Shown here in pieces: positions 27,854 through 36,716 of a stretch of 64,000 nucleotides of DNA. The translations under genes and the position numbers were made by a program. The DNA is taken from positions 1 through 64,000 of the forward strand of contig NZ_BBNM01000004.1 of NCBI RefSeq assembly GCF_000760595.1. The letters are read 5' to 3'. The notes under the pieces are model-generated. The model ran no database searches and had not been told where the DNA came from. It worked only from the letters and a program-made list of their open reading frames with translations. Positions within the stretch are counted from its first letter, which is position 1, and each line of letters opens with the position of its first letter. The stretch comes from Acinetobacter soli (GTDB taxonomy: Bacteria > Pseudomonadota > Gammaproteobacteria > Pseudomonadales > Moraxellaceae).

Positions 27854-27875
27854 ATGAAGCAAGGATTCGCTTCAT
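27854..27875 (+). repeat. Hairpin between mmsB and the acyl-CoA synthetase gene
   Basis: ATGAAGC/GCTTCAT with an 8-nt loop and no following T run. It could stabilise the upstream mRNA or cause partial termination, dividing mmsAB expression from the rest of the operon. Confidence 0.5.
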
Positions 27876-27922
27876 CAAAATAACTTGTCAGTAATAACGA
27901 TAAACTCAGGCTGAGGTTGAAT

Positions 27923-29572
27923 ATGTTCGATTATCAAAAAACAATTGAAAATTTTAATTTAGAGACGGTAGCAAAGCAGTATCTATCTGGTTCTATGCAG
28001 GCAGTAAATGCGTGCTATGAATGCTGTGACCGGCATGCCGATTCTGACGCGATTGCTTTGTACTGGTATGCGAAAGATGGCCGTAAAGAACAATATAGCT
28101 TTCGTGAACTCAAAAAATACTCGACCCAATTTGCTAGCTTTTTAAAGTCACAGGGCGTGCGTAAAGGCGATCGAGTATCTGGTTTACTGCCAAGAACACC
28201 AGAGCTGATCATTACTATTTTAGCCACTTGGCGGATTGGCGCCGTATATCAGCCCTTATTTACCGCATTTGGACCCAAAGCAATTGAGCATCGCATCCAA
28301 CTGGCGCAAAGCAAGTTGGTAATAACAGATCTTGCTAATCGTGAAAAATTATCTGAGATCAGTAGTTGTCCTCCGATTGTGACCGTGCAGGCAGAGTTAC
28401 ACACGCAAAATTATCCGCAAGATTTCGACTTCTGGCGTGAGTTAAATCGACAAACAGAAACCGTCGAACTTGAAATGTTGAGTATCAATGATCCATTTTT
28501 GCTCATGTTTACTTCAGGCACCACAGGGCCAGCTAAACCATTAAAAGTGCCGCTAAAAGCGCTGATCGCTTTTGGTGATTATATGAAAAATGCAATTGGC
28601 CTGAGCCAAGATGATATTTTTTGGAACATTGCAGATCCAGGTTGGGCCTATGGGTTGTATTACGCCATTACAGGGCCTTTATTGCTCGGGCACTCAACAC
28701 TGTTTTATGAAGGTGGTTTCAATGCCGAAAGTGTATGCGATGTTATTAATGAGTATGGCATCACCAATTTGGCGGGTGCCCCAACTGCCTATCGAATGAT
28801 GATGGCAGCGGACCCATCACAAATGGCCCAGCTTCGCGGTAAGCTGCGTGTGGTAAGTAGTGCGGGAGAGCCTTTAAATCCAGAAGTGATTCGCTGGTTT
28901 AAAGAGGTACTAGATGTGCCGATTTATGATCATTATGGTCAAACTGAAGTCGGGATGGTGGTATGTAACCATCATGCGCTAGCGCATCCCGTACGTTCGG
29001 GTTCGGCAGGCTTTGCTAGCCCGGGTTATCGAATTGCGATTATAGATGAGCAGGGGAATGAACTAGCTACTGATGTTCCGGGTATTTTGGCAATTGATAT
29101 TGCCCAGTCTCCAATGATGTGGTTTTCAGGCTATGAAGAAAGCCGAAAATCACCTTTTGTTGGACAATATTATTTAACAGGCGATACGGCTGAAATCCAT
29201 GACGATGGCAGTATGAGTTTTGTTGGCCGTAGCGATGATGTTATTACGACCTCAGGGTATCGGGTGGGGCCATTCGATGTCGAAAGTGCATTGCTCGAAC
29301 ACGACGCCGTGATTGAAGCAGCGGTGATTGGCGTACCTGATTTAGAGCGGACTGAAATTATTAAAGCATTTGTGATTTTGGCTCATCACCATACTGCATC
29401 AGCCGAATTACAACAGGAATTAAGCTTATTCGTCAAAAAACGGTTGTCTGCACATGCATATCCACGTTTGATTGAATTTGTAACTGAACTTCCAAAAACG
29501 CCAAGTGGAAAAATTCAGCGTTTCTTGTTACGTAATCAAGAATTGAATAAATCACATTCACAAACTGCCTAA
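27923..29572 (+). CDS. AMP-forming acyl-CoA synthetase in the valine operon
   Basis: 549-residue ANL enzyme: LMFTSGTTGPAKPLKVPLKAL (P-loop), VPIYDHYGQTEVGMV, TGDTAEIHDDGSMSFVGRSDD and the C-terminal PKTPSGKIQRFLLR lysine. The shape is that of the acetyl/propionyl-type or medium-chain acyl-CoA synthetases. The ATG at 27923 has GAGG 6 nt upstream and is preferred to a TTG two codons earlier. In this operon it would activate isobutyrate, propionate or another short branched acid; the exact substrate is inferred only. Confidence 0.88.
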   Translation: MFDYQKTIENFNLETVAKQYLSGSMQAVNACYECCDRHADSDAIALYWYAKDGRKEQYSFRELKKYSTQFASFLKSQGVRKGDRVSGLLPRTPELIITILATWRIGAVYQPLFTAFGPKAIEHRIQLAQSKLVITDLANREKLSEISSCPPIVTVQAELHTQNYPQDFDFWRELNRQTETVELEMLSINDPFLLMFTSGTTGPAKPLKVPLKALIAFGDYMKNAIGLSQDDIFWNIADPGWAYGLYYAITGPLLLGHSTLFYEGGFNAESVCDVINEYGITNLAGAPTAYRMMMAADPSQMAQLRGKLRVVSSAGEPLNPEVIRWFKEVLDVPIYDHYGQTEVGMVVCNHHALAHPVRSGSAGFASPGYRIAIIDEQGNELATDVPGILAIDIAQSPMMWFSGYEESRKSPFVGQYYLTGDTAEIHDDGSMSFVGRSDDVITTSGYRVGPFDVESALLEHDAVIEAAVIGVPDLERTEIIKAFVILAHHHTASAELQQELSLFVKKRLSAHAYPRLIEFVTELPKTPSGKIQRFLLRNQELNKSHSQTA

Positions 29573-29618
29573 ATAGCCTAAGCAATATTAAAAAATTTAA
29601 ATTACAGGATACTCTTCT

Positions 29619-30746
29619 ATGCAATTTACGGAAGAACAGCAACTGATTCAAAACATGGCAAAAGATTTTGCTCAAGAACAGATCAAGCCATACGCAAGCG
29701 ATTGGGACCAAAAAAGTATATTTCCTAAAATTACACTCGCCCAAATGGGTGAGTTAGGATTTTTAGGAATGCTTATTCCAGAACAATGGGGCGGCTCTGA
29801 TACAGGCACGCTAGCGTATGTACTGGCTTTAGAAGAAATTGCAGCAGCGGACGGCGCAACGTCTACCATTATGAGTGTGCATAATTCGGTTGGTTGTGTA
29901 CCGATTTATAAATTTGGAACAGAACAACAAAAGCAACAATATTTAAAGCCGTTGGCCCAAGGTGAAATGATCGGTGCGTTTGCCTTGACCGAACCACACA
30001 CTGGTTCAGATGCTGCTGCAATTAAGACCCGTGCAATAAAAGACGGCGATCACTATGTGATTAATGGTGCCAAACAATTTATTACCTCTGGAAATAACGC
30101 CGGCGTAATTATTGTTTTTGCAGTAACCGATCCGGCAGCAGGCAAAAAGGGAATGAGTGCATTTTTGGTACCTCGCGATACCCCTGGTTATGAAGTGATA
30201 CGAGTCGAAGAAAAGTTAGGCTTACATGCGTCAGATACCTGTCAGATTGCTTTAACCGATGTGCGAATTCATGAAAGCTTAAGATTAGGGGCAGAAGGCG
30301 AAGGACTGAAAATTGCACTTGCCAATCTGGAAGGCGGTCGGATTGGTATTGCTGCACAAGCAGTCGGTTTGGCTAGAGCTGCCTTGGAAGAAGCCACACG
30401 CTATGCACATGAACGCGAAGCGTTTGGTAAAGCCATTATTGAGCAACAAGCCATTTCTTTCAGGCTGGCCAGTATGGCCACCGAGATCGAGGCGGCGCGC
30501 CAACTGGTTCATTTTGCTGCACGAAAAAAAGAAGCCGGTGAAAGCTGTTTAACTGAGGCCTCTATGGCCAAATTATTTGCATCGGAAATGGCTGAACGAG
30601 TTTGTTCTAAAGCCTTACAAATTTTTGGTGGCTATGGATATTTAAAGGATTTTCCAATAGAACGCATTTATCGTGATGCCCGAATTTGTCAGATTTACGA
30701 AGGGACAAGCGATATTCAGCGCTTGGTAATTGCACGCAGCTTATAA
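29619..30746 (+). CDS. Acyl-CoA dehydrogenase, probably isobutyryl-CoA dehydrogenase
   Basis: 375-residue FAD enzyme oxidising isobutyryl-CoA to methacrylyl-CoA (assignment by operon). Typical blocks: [36 protein letters not shown], and the C-terminal [20 protein letters not shown] with [15 protein letters not shown] holding the catalytic Glu. Spacing of 22 bp to the next gene indicates cotranscription. Confidence 0.9.
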   Translation: MQFTEEQQLIQNMAKDFAQEQIKPYASDWDQKSIFPKITLAQMGELGFLGMLIPEQWGGSDTGTLAYVLALEEIAAADGATSTIMSVHNSVGCVPIYKFGTEQQKQQYLKPLAQGEMIGAFALTEPHTGSDAAAIKTRAIKDGDHYVINGAKQFITSGNNAGVIIVFAVTDPAAGKKGMSAFLVPRDTPGYEVIRVEEKLGLHASDTCQIALTDVRIHESLRLGAEGEGLKIALANLEGGRIGIAAQAVGLARAALEEATRYAHEREAFGKAIIEQQAISFRLASMATEIEAARQLVHFAARKKEAGESCLTEASMAKLFASEMAERVCSKALQIFGGYGYLKDFPIERIYRDARICQIYEGTSDIQRLVIARSL

Positions 30747-30768
30747 CAAATAAAAAGGGATTTTTATC

Positions 30769-31542
30769 ATGCAATGGCAAACGATTTTATTCGAAAAAAG
30801 AAATGGGGTCGAACTGATTACATTAAATCGGCCCAAGGCACTTAATGCACTCAATAACCAACTGATTATCGAAGTCAATCAAGCGCTGGATCAGCTTGAA
30901 AAAGACCCAACGATCGGATGTATCGTGATTACAGGTTCGGAAAAAGCCTTTGCTGCCGGTGCCGATATTAAAGAAATGGCCGATTTAACTTTTCCAGATA
31001 TTTATCTCGATGATTTTTTTAGTCTGGCCGATCGAATTGCTCAGCGACGTAAGCCTCTTATTGCCGCAGTCAGTGGTTATGCCTTAGGCGGTGGTTGTGA
31101 GTTGGCACTGATGTGTGACTTTATTTACTGTGCCGATAATGCAAAATTTGGTCTGCCAGAAGTCACTTTAGGTGTATTGCCCGGTATTGGTGGTACTCAG
31201 CGCTTAACTCTGGCCATTGGCAAGGCCAAAGCCATGGAGATGTGTTTGACTGCACGGCAAATGGGCGCACAAGAGGCAGAGCAAAGCGGCTTGGTGGCGC
31301 GAGTATTTACCAGAGAAGAACTTTTACCACAAACCTTACAAGCGGCAGAAAAAATAGCTGAAAAATCTTTGCCAGCTCTGCTCATGATTAAAGAATCGAT
31401 CAATCGAGCCTTTGAAGTCAGCTTGGCTGAAGGCTTACGTTTTGAACGGCGTGTTTTTCATTCCATTTTTGCCAGTAATGATCAAAAAGAAGGCATGCAG
31501 GCCTTTGTGGAAAAACGTCCTGCCAAATTTATCCATCAATAA
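30769..31542 (+). CDS. Enoyl-CoA hydratase (methacrylyl-CoA hydratase role)
   Basis: 257-residue crotonase-fold protein. It has [32 protein letters not shown], the oxyanion loop [16 protein letters not shown] and the catalytic-Glu regions [20 protein letters not shown]. It would hydrate methacrylyl-CoA to 3-hydroxyisobutyryl-CoA, the step between the flanking dehydrogenase and hydrolase. Sequence fits a general short-chain enoyl-CoA hydratase. Confidence 0.92.
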   Translation: MQWQTILFEKRNGVELITLNRPKALNALNNQLIIEVNQALDQLEKDPTIGCIVITGSEKAFAAGADIKEMADLTFPDIYLDDFFSLADRIAQRRKPLIAAVSGYALGGGCELALMCDFIYCADNAKFGLPEVTLGVLPGIGGTQRLTLAIGKAKAMEMCLTARQMGAQEAEQSGLVARVFTREELLPQTLQAAEKIAEKSLPALLMIKESINRAFEVSLAEGLRFERRVFHSIFASNDQKEGMQAFVEKRPAKFIHQ

Positions 31543-31567
31543 TAAATATTCGAATAGGAAAAAAATA

Positions 31568-32629
31568 ATGAATGATCATGACGATTTGGAAATTCGAAGC
31601 GAAGGTGCTTTAGGCATTATAAGTTTAAACCGTAGTAGCCATTTAAATGCTTTAACTCTAGAGATGATTCGTGGTATTCAGGCGCAGCTCGATCAATGGC
31701 GAGAGGATTCGCAAGTACAAGCTGTGCTCATCAAATCCAACGCTGCGAAAGCATTTTGCGCAGGAGGTGATATACGCTATCTGTATGACAGTTATAAGGC
31801 TGGAAATACGCAATACCAAGATTTTTTTGCTACTGAATATACTATGCTCAGTACAATACGTAATTATTCAACACCTGTCATCGTCATGATGGATGGCTAT
31901 GTGCTAGGTGGTGGCTTTGGGCTTGCTCAGGCCTGTCATATCAGAATTACCAGTGAAAAATCGCGTTTCGCTATGCCGGAAACGGCGATTGGCTTTTTCC
32001 CAGATGTTGGGGCGACTTATTTTCTATCCAGACTCGATGAAGTTGGTGTGTATATGGCGCTCACTGGAGCACAGATCAGTAGCAGTGATGCGTTATATCT
32101 GGATCTGGTGGATTATCATGTGCCAAGTGAGCATTTTGTCGCGCTAGAACACGCATTAAGTGTTGCACCCATTCTCAATCCGGTAGAAATCCGAACCATC
32201 ATTAGCTCATTTATCACTCATCCGCAAGAAAGCGAATTACAACAACATATCGACCTGATTAATGAGTATTTTTCTTATCCTGACATTAATGAAATTGAGC
32301 AGGGCTTAGCCGATGCCAACGATACTCTTCATCAGGACTGGATCAAGAAAATGCAAGCGATTTTAGAGCAACGTCCTGAAATGGCAAAACAAATCAGTTT
32401 GAAGTTACAGCAGGTTGGTCAAAATCTTTCGCTTGAAAAATGTATGCAGTTAGAACGCGGCTTGCAGGATATCTGGTTACAGCAAGGAGATTTTATTGAA
32501 GGCGTAAGAGCATTGATTGTCGATAAAGACAAAAATCCGAAGTGGCAAACTGATAATACCGAATTTAAAAAAACACTGGAAAAATTCTGGCCAGTATGGA
32601 GTAAGCAACATAAAGATTCGCTTTGTTAA
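31568..32629 (+). CDS. 3-hydroxyisobutyryl-CoA hydrolase
   Basis: 353-residue crotonase-superfamily thioesterase of valine degradation, releasing 3-hydroxyisobutyrate for MmsB. Marks: AKAFCAGGDIRYLYDSYKAG, MDGYVLGGGFGLAQACHIRI, RFAMPETAIGFFPDVGATYFLSRL, and the longer C-terminal helical region that distinguishes HIBCH from hydratases. The open frame begins upstream inside the preceding gene, but the ATG at 31568 has AGGA before it and gives the family N-terminus. The 3' end carries an arm of a 10-bp inverted repeat. Confidence 0.93.
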   Translation: MNDHDDLEIRSEGALGIISLNRSSHLNALTLEMIRGIQAQLDQWREDSQVQAVLIKSNAAKAFCAGGDIRYLYDSYKAGNTQYQDFFATEYTMLSTIRNYSTPVIVMMDGYVLGGGFGLAQACHIRITSEKSRFAMPETAIGFFPDVGATYFLSRLDEVGVYMALTGAQISSSDALYLDLVDYHVPSEHFVALEHALSVAPILNPVEIRTIISSFITHPQESELQQHIDLINEYFSYPDINEIEQGLADANDTLHQDWIKKMQAILEQRPEMAKQISLKLQQVGQNLSLEKCMQLERGLQDIWLQQGDFIEGVRALIVDKDKNPKWQTDNTEFKKTLEKFWPVWSKQHKDSLC

Positions 32630-32663
32630 AAATAGATGGAATTTATTTTAAATAACAAAGCGA
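32618..32663 (+). repeat. Inverted repeat spanning the hydrolase stop codon
   Basis: TCGCTTTGTT (32618-32627) pairs perfectly with AACAAAGCGA (32654-32663). The first arm covers the last codons and the T of the stop. No T run follows, so it is a stability or processing hairpin rather than a normal terminator. Confidence 0.6.
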
Positions 32664-32706
32664 GTCACGGATGACACCGCTCAAAGAATAAGAGGGATAA
32701 ATAACA

Positions 32707-34059
32707 ATGAAATACGTACAAGAATCATCTGCTCAAAGTAAAAAGCCTTCACATCGTCTGGCGGGTATATCGAGTATGGTGGGAACAACCATCGAATGGT
32801 ATGACTTTTTCATTTACGGTGCTGCGGCTGCGTTAATTTTTAACAAACTGTTTTTTCCAAATCTAGATCCATTAATGGGAGTCATGGCTGCATTTGCCAC
32901 TTATGCCGTCGGTTTTATTGGTCGACCTTTGGGAGGAATTGTATTTGGCCATTTTGGAGACAAAATTGGCCGTAAAGCGATGTTGTTAACTACTTTAATA
33001 ATGATGGGTATTCCCACTGTGCTGATTGGTCTATTACCTACCTATGAAAGTATCGGTTACTGGGCAACAGTGTGTCTGGTGATATTGCGTTTTATTCAAG
33101 GTATGGCTATGGGAGGAGAGTGGGTTGGCGCAGTTTTAATGGCAGTTGAACACGCACCCGAAGGCGGCAAAGGATTTTGGGGAAGCTTACCTCAAGCCAG
33201 TGCAGGTGGTGGACTCATGCTTGCATCAATTGCTTTAGGACTGGTATCTATGCTACCAGAGGCTGCATTATTTAGTTGGGGCTGGAGAATCCCATTTCTG
33301 ATCAGTATTGTTTTACTCGGTGTGGGTTGGTATATAAGAGTTAAAGTACCAGAATCCCCTGATTTTGAAAAAGTGAAGGATCAGGCAAAAGAAATTAAAG
33401 TACCGGCTTTGCAGGTTTTCAAAAATCATCCTAAAGAGCTTCTTACCATTATTTTTGCCCGCGCTGCTGAAAATGCATGGTTCTATATAGCTTCTACCTT
33501 CGCACTTGCCTATACCACCACTAAACTTGGCATTGCGCGTCAAGATATTCTATTTGCCACAATTTGTGGAGGTGGCTTGATTATGATAATGACTCCTTTA
33601 TTTGGACATCTGTCTGATAAAGTAGGCCAAAGAAATATGTTTATGTCTGGCTTATTGGTACTCGCACTCTATTGTTATCCATTCTTTAGTATGTTGGATA
33701 CCAAAGATCCTTTTCTGGTTTGGCTTGCAATTGTATTGGCCATTGGTGTGGTTTTCCCACTCATGTACGCACCGCAATCTCAGTTGTTTGCTCGACAATT
33801 TCCAACTGAAATCCGATACAGTGGTATTTCAATTTCTGTGCAGTTTGCTGGCGTTATTGGTGGAGGCTTAGCACCTTTAATTGCGACCAAGCTTTTGAGT
33901 ATAGGCGAGGGAAGTCCTCATTTAATTATTAACTATATTATAGGTATGGCAATATTTGCGATTTTCTGTACTTGTTTTATGAAGCGTGACAAGTTATCTA
34001 TTCGTTCTACTAAAGCAACTATAAACAATACAACAAAAACTGACTTATCTCGACCTTAA
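32707..34059 (+). CDS. MFS transporter, metabolite:H+ symporter (MHS) family
   Basis: 450-residue inner-membrane carrier with about 12 helices. Family marks: SSMVGTTIEWYDFFIYGAAAAL, FGHFGDKIGRKAMLL, RFIQGMAMGGEWVGAVLM and the late YSGISISVQFAGVIGGG. Related to ShiA, ProP and branched-acid or dicarboxylate carriers. As last gene of the valine operon it probably imports isobutyrate, a keto-acid or a related carboxylate (inference). GAGGGATAAATAACA precedes the ATG. Confidence 0.88.
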   Translation: MKYVQESSAQSKKPSHRLAGISSMVGTTIEWYDFFIYGAAAALIFNKLFFPNLDPLMGVMAAFATYAVGFIGRPLGGIVFGHFGDKIGRKAMLLTTLIMMGIPTVLIGLLPTYESIGYWATVCLVILRFIQGMAMGGEWVGAVLMAVEHAPEGGKGFWGSLPQASAGGGLMLASIALGLVSMLPEAALFSWGWRIPFLISIVLLGVGWYIRVKVPESPDFEKVKDQAKEIKVPALQVFKNHPKELLTIIFARAAENAWFYIASTFALAYTTTKLGIARQDILFATICGGGLIMIMTPLFGHLSDKVGQRNMFMSGLLVLALYCYPFFSMLDTKDPFLVWLAIVLAIGVVFPLMYAPQSQLFARQFPTEIRYSGISISVQFAGVIGGGLAPLIATKLLSIGEGSPHLIINYIIGMAIFAIFCTCFMKRDKLSIRSTKATINNTTKTDLSRP

Positions 34060-34071
34060 TACAAAACACGC

Positions 34072-34130
34072 ACTATGTCGTTTTGAATGTTTGGCAACGT
34101 GAATGATGATTGTGGAGATTCACGTTGCTG
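34072..34130. repeat. REP-like hairpin element, copy 1
   Basis: ACTATGT (34072-34078), 16 bp, then CAACGTGAAT (34095-34104), a 13-nt loop and ATTCACGTTG (34118-34127) continuing CTG. A second copy with the same box spacing, arms and loop length is at 36428-36486. No T run, so not a simple terminator. Confidence 0.7.
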
Positions 34131-34176
34131 AGACATTGTTATAAATAGATCAGTGAAGGCATTACAATTCTGATAG

Positions 34177-34413
34177 TTACGATTTCTGTTTGGCTTTTTG
34201 GCGTAAGACATACAAATATAAGCTTTCAACTTTTTCACGCGCCCATGGAGTAGTACGTAAGAATCGTAATGATGACTTAACACTTGGATCTATACAAAAA
34301 CATCTAATTTCTATTTTACGACTCAAACCCTCAAAGCCACCATAGTAATCCAATAATTCATCCAGAATGTCAGCAAGTTTTTTGCCATGTAGAGGGTCAT
34401 TGGAGGCGTTCAT
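34177..34413 (-). CDS. VF530 / DUF2132 family protein, putative DNA-binding
   Basis: 78 residues with the complete family pattern: DPLHGKKLADILDELLDYYGG, then RCFCIDPSVKSSLRFLR and TTPWAREKVESLYLYVL. The fold is small and helical and has been suggested to bind DNA; no biological role is known. It is monocistronic and lies between the valine operon and the TetR gene. Confidence 0.9.
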   Translation of the reverse strand: MNASNDPLHGKKLADILDELLDYYGGFEGLSRKIEIRCFCIDPSVKSSLRFLRTTPWAREKVESLYLYVLRQKAKQKS

Positions 34414-34667
34414 AATAGATCAATCACGTTTGGGAAGGCTATTATTATAACCTGAGCAAATAGAAAAATGAGAGGTTTAGAATTTAAACGTAATTAACAT
34501 AGAAAATTAGAGCTTCTCAAAAATGAGTTCATAAACCCATAGAGTTTTTGAGTACATTTACATAAAGATTAAGTTCTCCCAGAAAAGAAACAGATGCTAT
34601 TTAGATAAAATTTCAATCAAATAATTTTATTGTTGATATTTCTAGTCACATAGTCTATTTTTATTTT
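34414..34667. other. AT-rich intergenic region with tetR promoter
   Basis: No gene seen. At its right end a TTGATA (34633-34638) and TATTTT (34656-34661) with 17-bp spacing place the transcription start at or next to the tetR ATG at 34668. Confidence 0.5.
34643..34657. promoter_or_regulatory. Candidate TetR operator in the tetR promoter
   Basis: TAGTCACATAGTCTA has the form TAGwC-N5-GTCTA, nearly the same as the site before the acuI-like gene. It lies between the predicted -35 and -10 boxes of tetR, so binding would give autorepression. Confidence 0.55.
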
Positions 34668-35312
34668 ATGAATTATTCTTCCTTACCCAAAAGACCACGT
34701 GGTCGACCAACCAAACACGGTTGTAACTATGCAGACACTAAAGAAGTGTTAATCCGCCGAGGTATCGAGTTACTAACCGAACGTGGAATGAATGCTATGA
34801 GCTTGGACGATCTCATGAAATCAGTCCAAGTTCCTAAAGGATCTTTCTATCATTATTTTGCAAATAAAGAAGCTTTTATTTTAGAAGTTCTAGATACTTA
34901 TGAACTTTATTTTGTGAAGCGGTTGAATAAGTTTTTAAGTCAAATTGATCTTTCCCCATTAGAAAGACTGCAAAATTTTGTAAAAGATGCCGGTGAAAAA
35001 CTGGAAAAATATGATTTTAAACGAGGTTGTATTTTAGGTAACTTAGGACAAGAAGTTTCGTATTTGCCACCAGAGATCATCGCTCGAATTGAAAGTATCT
35101 TTAAGGTATGGGAGAAACTGGTTTCAGATTCTTTATATCGGTCAAATTCACAATATAGCGTAACTGATTGTGATGAAGCTGCTTATCAGTTTTGGATTGG
35201 GTGGGAAGGTGCAGTTCTAAGAGCACGTTTGGTCAAATCAACAAGTCCCTTAGATGCATTTTATCGCTTGTTTACTTTAGCTGTAAAACAACAAAATCAC
35301 GTAAAAATTTAA
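34668..35312 (+). CDS. TetR-family repressor of the acuI-like gene (AcuR/NemR-like)
   Basis: 214 residues. N-terminal helix-turn-helix: DTKEVLIRRGIELLTERGMNAMSLDDLMKSVQVPKGSFYHYFANKEAFILEVLDTYE, preceded by a basic arm KRPRGRPTKHG. The C-terminal domain has several cysteines (FKRGCILGNLGQE), as in electrophile-sensing members. It lies 81 bp before an acryloyl-CoA reductase-like gene; AcuR-acuI pairs are known in other Proteobacteria. The predicted transcription start coincides with the ATG and there is no Shine-Dalgarno, so the mRNA may be leaderless. Confidence 0.87.
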   Translation: MNYSSLPKRPRGRPTKHGCNYADTKEVLIRRGIELLTERGMNAMSLDDLMKSVQVPKGSFYHYFANKEAFILEVLDTYELYFVKRLNKFLSQIDLSPLERLQNFVKDAGEKLEKYDFKRGCILGNLGQEVSYLPPEIIARIESIFKVWEKLVSDSLYRSNSQYSVTDCDEAAYQFWIGWEGAVLRARLVKSTSPLDAFYRLFTLAVKQQNHVKI

Positions 35313-35354
35313 TTAAAAAATAAATGCAGACGTCTGTATTTATTTTTTAATTAA
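35309..35354. repeat. 46-bp nearly perfect palindrome after tetR
   Basis: Each 23-bp half pairs with the other with a single mismatch (G35326 against T35337). The outer parts are TTAATTAAAAAATAAAT and its complement; the core is CAGACGTCTG (35327-35336). It starts in the tetR stop codon. The A-rich left and T-rich right arms allow termination in both directions, and the core AGAC/GTCT half-sites match those of the TetR operators. Confidence 0.85.
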
Positions 35355-35357
35355 TTC

Positions 35358-35372
35358 TAGACAAGCAGTCTA
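35358..35372. promoter_or_regulatory. Candidate TetR operator before the acuI-like gene
   Basis: TAGACAAGCAGTCTA, arms TAGAC/GTCTA with 5-bp spacer, the arrangement known for NemR/AcuR-type repressors. It lies 22 bp before the start codon, close to the expected promoter. Confidence 0.65.
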
Positions 35373-35393
35373 ATTAAATAGAGAGGAAATTCT

Positions 35394-36371
35394 ATGTACC
35401 AAGGTATCGTAATTAATAAAGATGATGCAGGTTACACATCAAAAATTACAGAGATTGCATCAAAGACTTTAGAAGAAGGAGAGGTTAGAGTTGAAGTTAA
35501 ATATTCAACACTAAATTATAAAGATGCTTTAGCCATTACTGGGCGCTCTCCAGTAGTGCGTAGTTTTCCACTAACACCAGGGATAGATTTTTCAGGTGTT
35601 GTAATTGAATCAAAACATCCAGCATGGAAAAAAGGCGATGAAGCTCTATTAAATGGCTGGGGTGTTGGTGAAAAATATTCAGGCGGATTAGCTGAACAAG
35701 TGACTGTTTCAGGCGATTGGCTTATACAGAAACCTTCTGCTTTTTCTTTTAAAGATACCATGATTATTGGTACAGCAGGTTATACCGCAATGTTGTGTGT
35801 TATGGCTTTGCAAAAGCATGGTCTTAAACCAAGTGATGGGAAAATTTTAGTAACAGGTGCAAATGGTGGTGTCGGTAGTATTGCGATTATTATTTTGAAC
35901 CATCTTGGTTATGAGATTACAGCTTCAACTGGTCGACCTCAAGAGTCAGAGTATTTAACCTATTTAGGTGCAAGTGAAATTATTGATCGCGCTGAATTAT
36001 CTTCACAAGGAAAGCCATTAAACAAAGAAATTTGGGCTGGTGTGATTGATACTGTTGGAAGCCAAACTTTAGTCAATGCATGTGCTAGTACAAAATATCG
36101 TGGTGCGGTCGCTGCGTGTGGCTTGGCAGGTGGAATGGACTTTCCAGCGACAGTTGCTCCATTTATCCTGAGAGGGATTACCTTATATGGAATTGATAGT
36201 GTGATGGCACCAATTGAATTAAGAAAAGAAGCATGGGAACGTTTAGCTATAGAATTAGATCAAACGAAATTGGAAACAGTAACGACTGAAATTCAGTTAA
36301 CAGAAGCTTTAAATATTTCAAATGATATTTTAGATGGAAAAGTTCGAGGGAGAGTTGTTGTAAAACTATAA
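35394..36371 (+). CDS. acuI-like: Acryloyl-CoA reductase-like MDR oxidoreductase (YhdH/AcuI family)
   Basis: 325-residue zinc-independent medium-chain reductase using NADPH. Marks: TLNYKDALAITGRSPVVRSFPLTPGIDFSGVV, the GAGYTAMLC-like block (GTAGYTAMLCVMAL), the Rossmann loop VTGANGGVGSIAI and LAGGMDFPATVAPFILRGI. YhdH/AcuI enzymes reduce acryloyl-CoA, removing a toxic electrophile formed from 3-hydroxypropionate, DMSP or related acids. GAGAGGA precedes the ATG. Regulated by the adjacent TetR protein through the dyad at 35358 (inference). Confidence 0.9.
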   Translation: MYQGIVINKDDAGYTSKITEIASKTLEEGEVRVEVKYSTLNYKDALAITGRSPVVRSFPLTPGIDFSGVVIESKHPAWKKGDEALLNGWGVGEKYSGGLAEQVTVSGDWLIQKPSAFSFKDTMIIGTAGYTAMLCVMALQKHGLKPSDGKILVTGANGGVGSIAIIILNHLGYEITASTGRPQESEYLTYLGASEIIDRAELSSQGKPLNKEIWAGVIDTVGSQTLVNACASTKYRGAVAACGLAGGMDFPATVAPFILRGITLYGIDSVMAPIELRKEAWERLAIELDQTKLETVTTEIQLTEALNISNDILDGKVRGRVVVKL

Positions 36372-36716
36372 TTCGAATTTATTTGTAGTTATAGATATAT
36401 TGGTCAAAGGATTTCTGCATAACTTGTACTATGTTCATTAGGATACTCAGCAACGTGAATCTATACGATCATAATTCACGTTGCTGATCTGTGGCAACAA
36501 ACAGTATTGTGTAGGCCACAGTCTTAGATATTCTATTTAACATAATATACATTATGCGAAATCATATGTATTTTATTATCCTAGAGTTTTCTGTGATCTA
36601 TACGTTCTAATTTCCTCACGTAATTCCTTCTTTTTTGGTTTAATCTATAAATTGAAACGCTTCACAAATTGCGCTGACCAACTATAAGTATATGACTAAA
36701 TACAAGGATGAAAAAA
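36372..36716. other. Intergenic region with repeat, hairpin and FNT upstream sequences
   Basis: After the REP-like copy 2 there is a second hairpin CTGTGG/CCACAG (36489-36494, 36516-36521) and a small palindrome CATAAT-ATAC-ATTATG (36541-36556), perhaps an operator for the next gene. No open frame with coding character was seen. Confidence 0.45.
36428..36486. repeat. REP-like hairpin element, copy 2
   Basis: ACTATGT (36428-36434), 16 bp, then CAGCAACGTGAAT (36448-36460), a 13-nt loop and ATTCACGTTGCTG (36474-36486): perfect 13-bp arms. Same architecture as copy 1 at 34072-34130, although loop and spacer sequences differ. Confidence 0.75.

Noticed and set aside
31412..31567. Longer N-terminus of 3-hydroxyisobutyryl-CoA hydrolase
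   Set aside because: Lies inside the preceding hydratase gene in another frame and has no crotonase homology.
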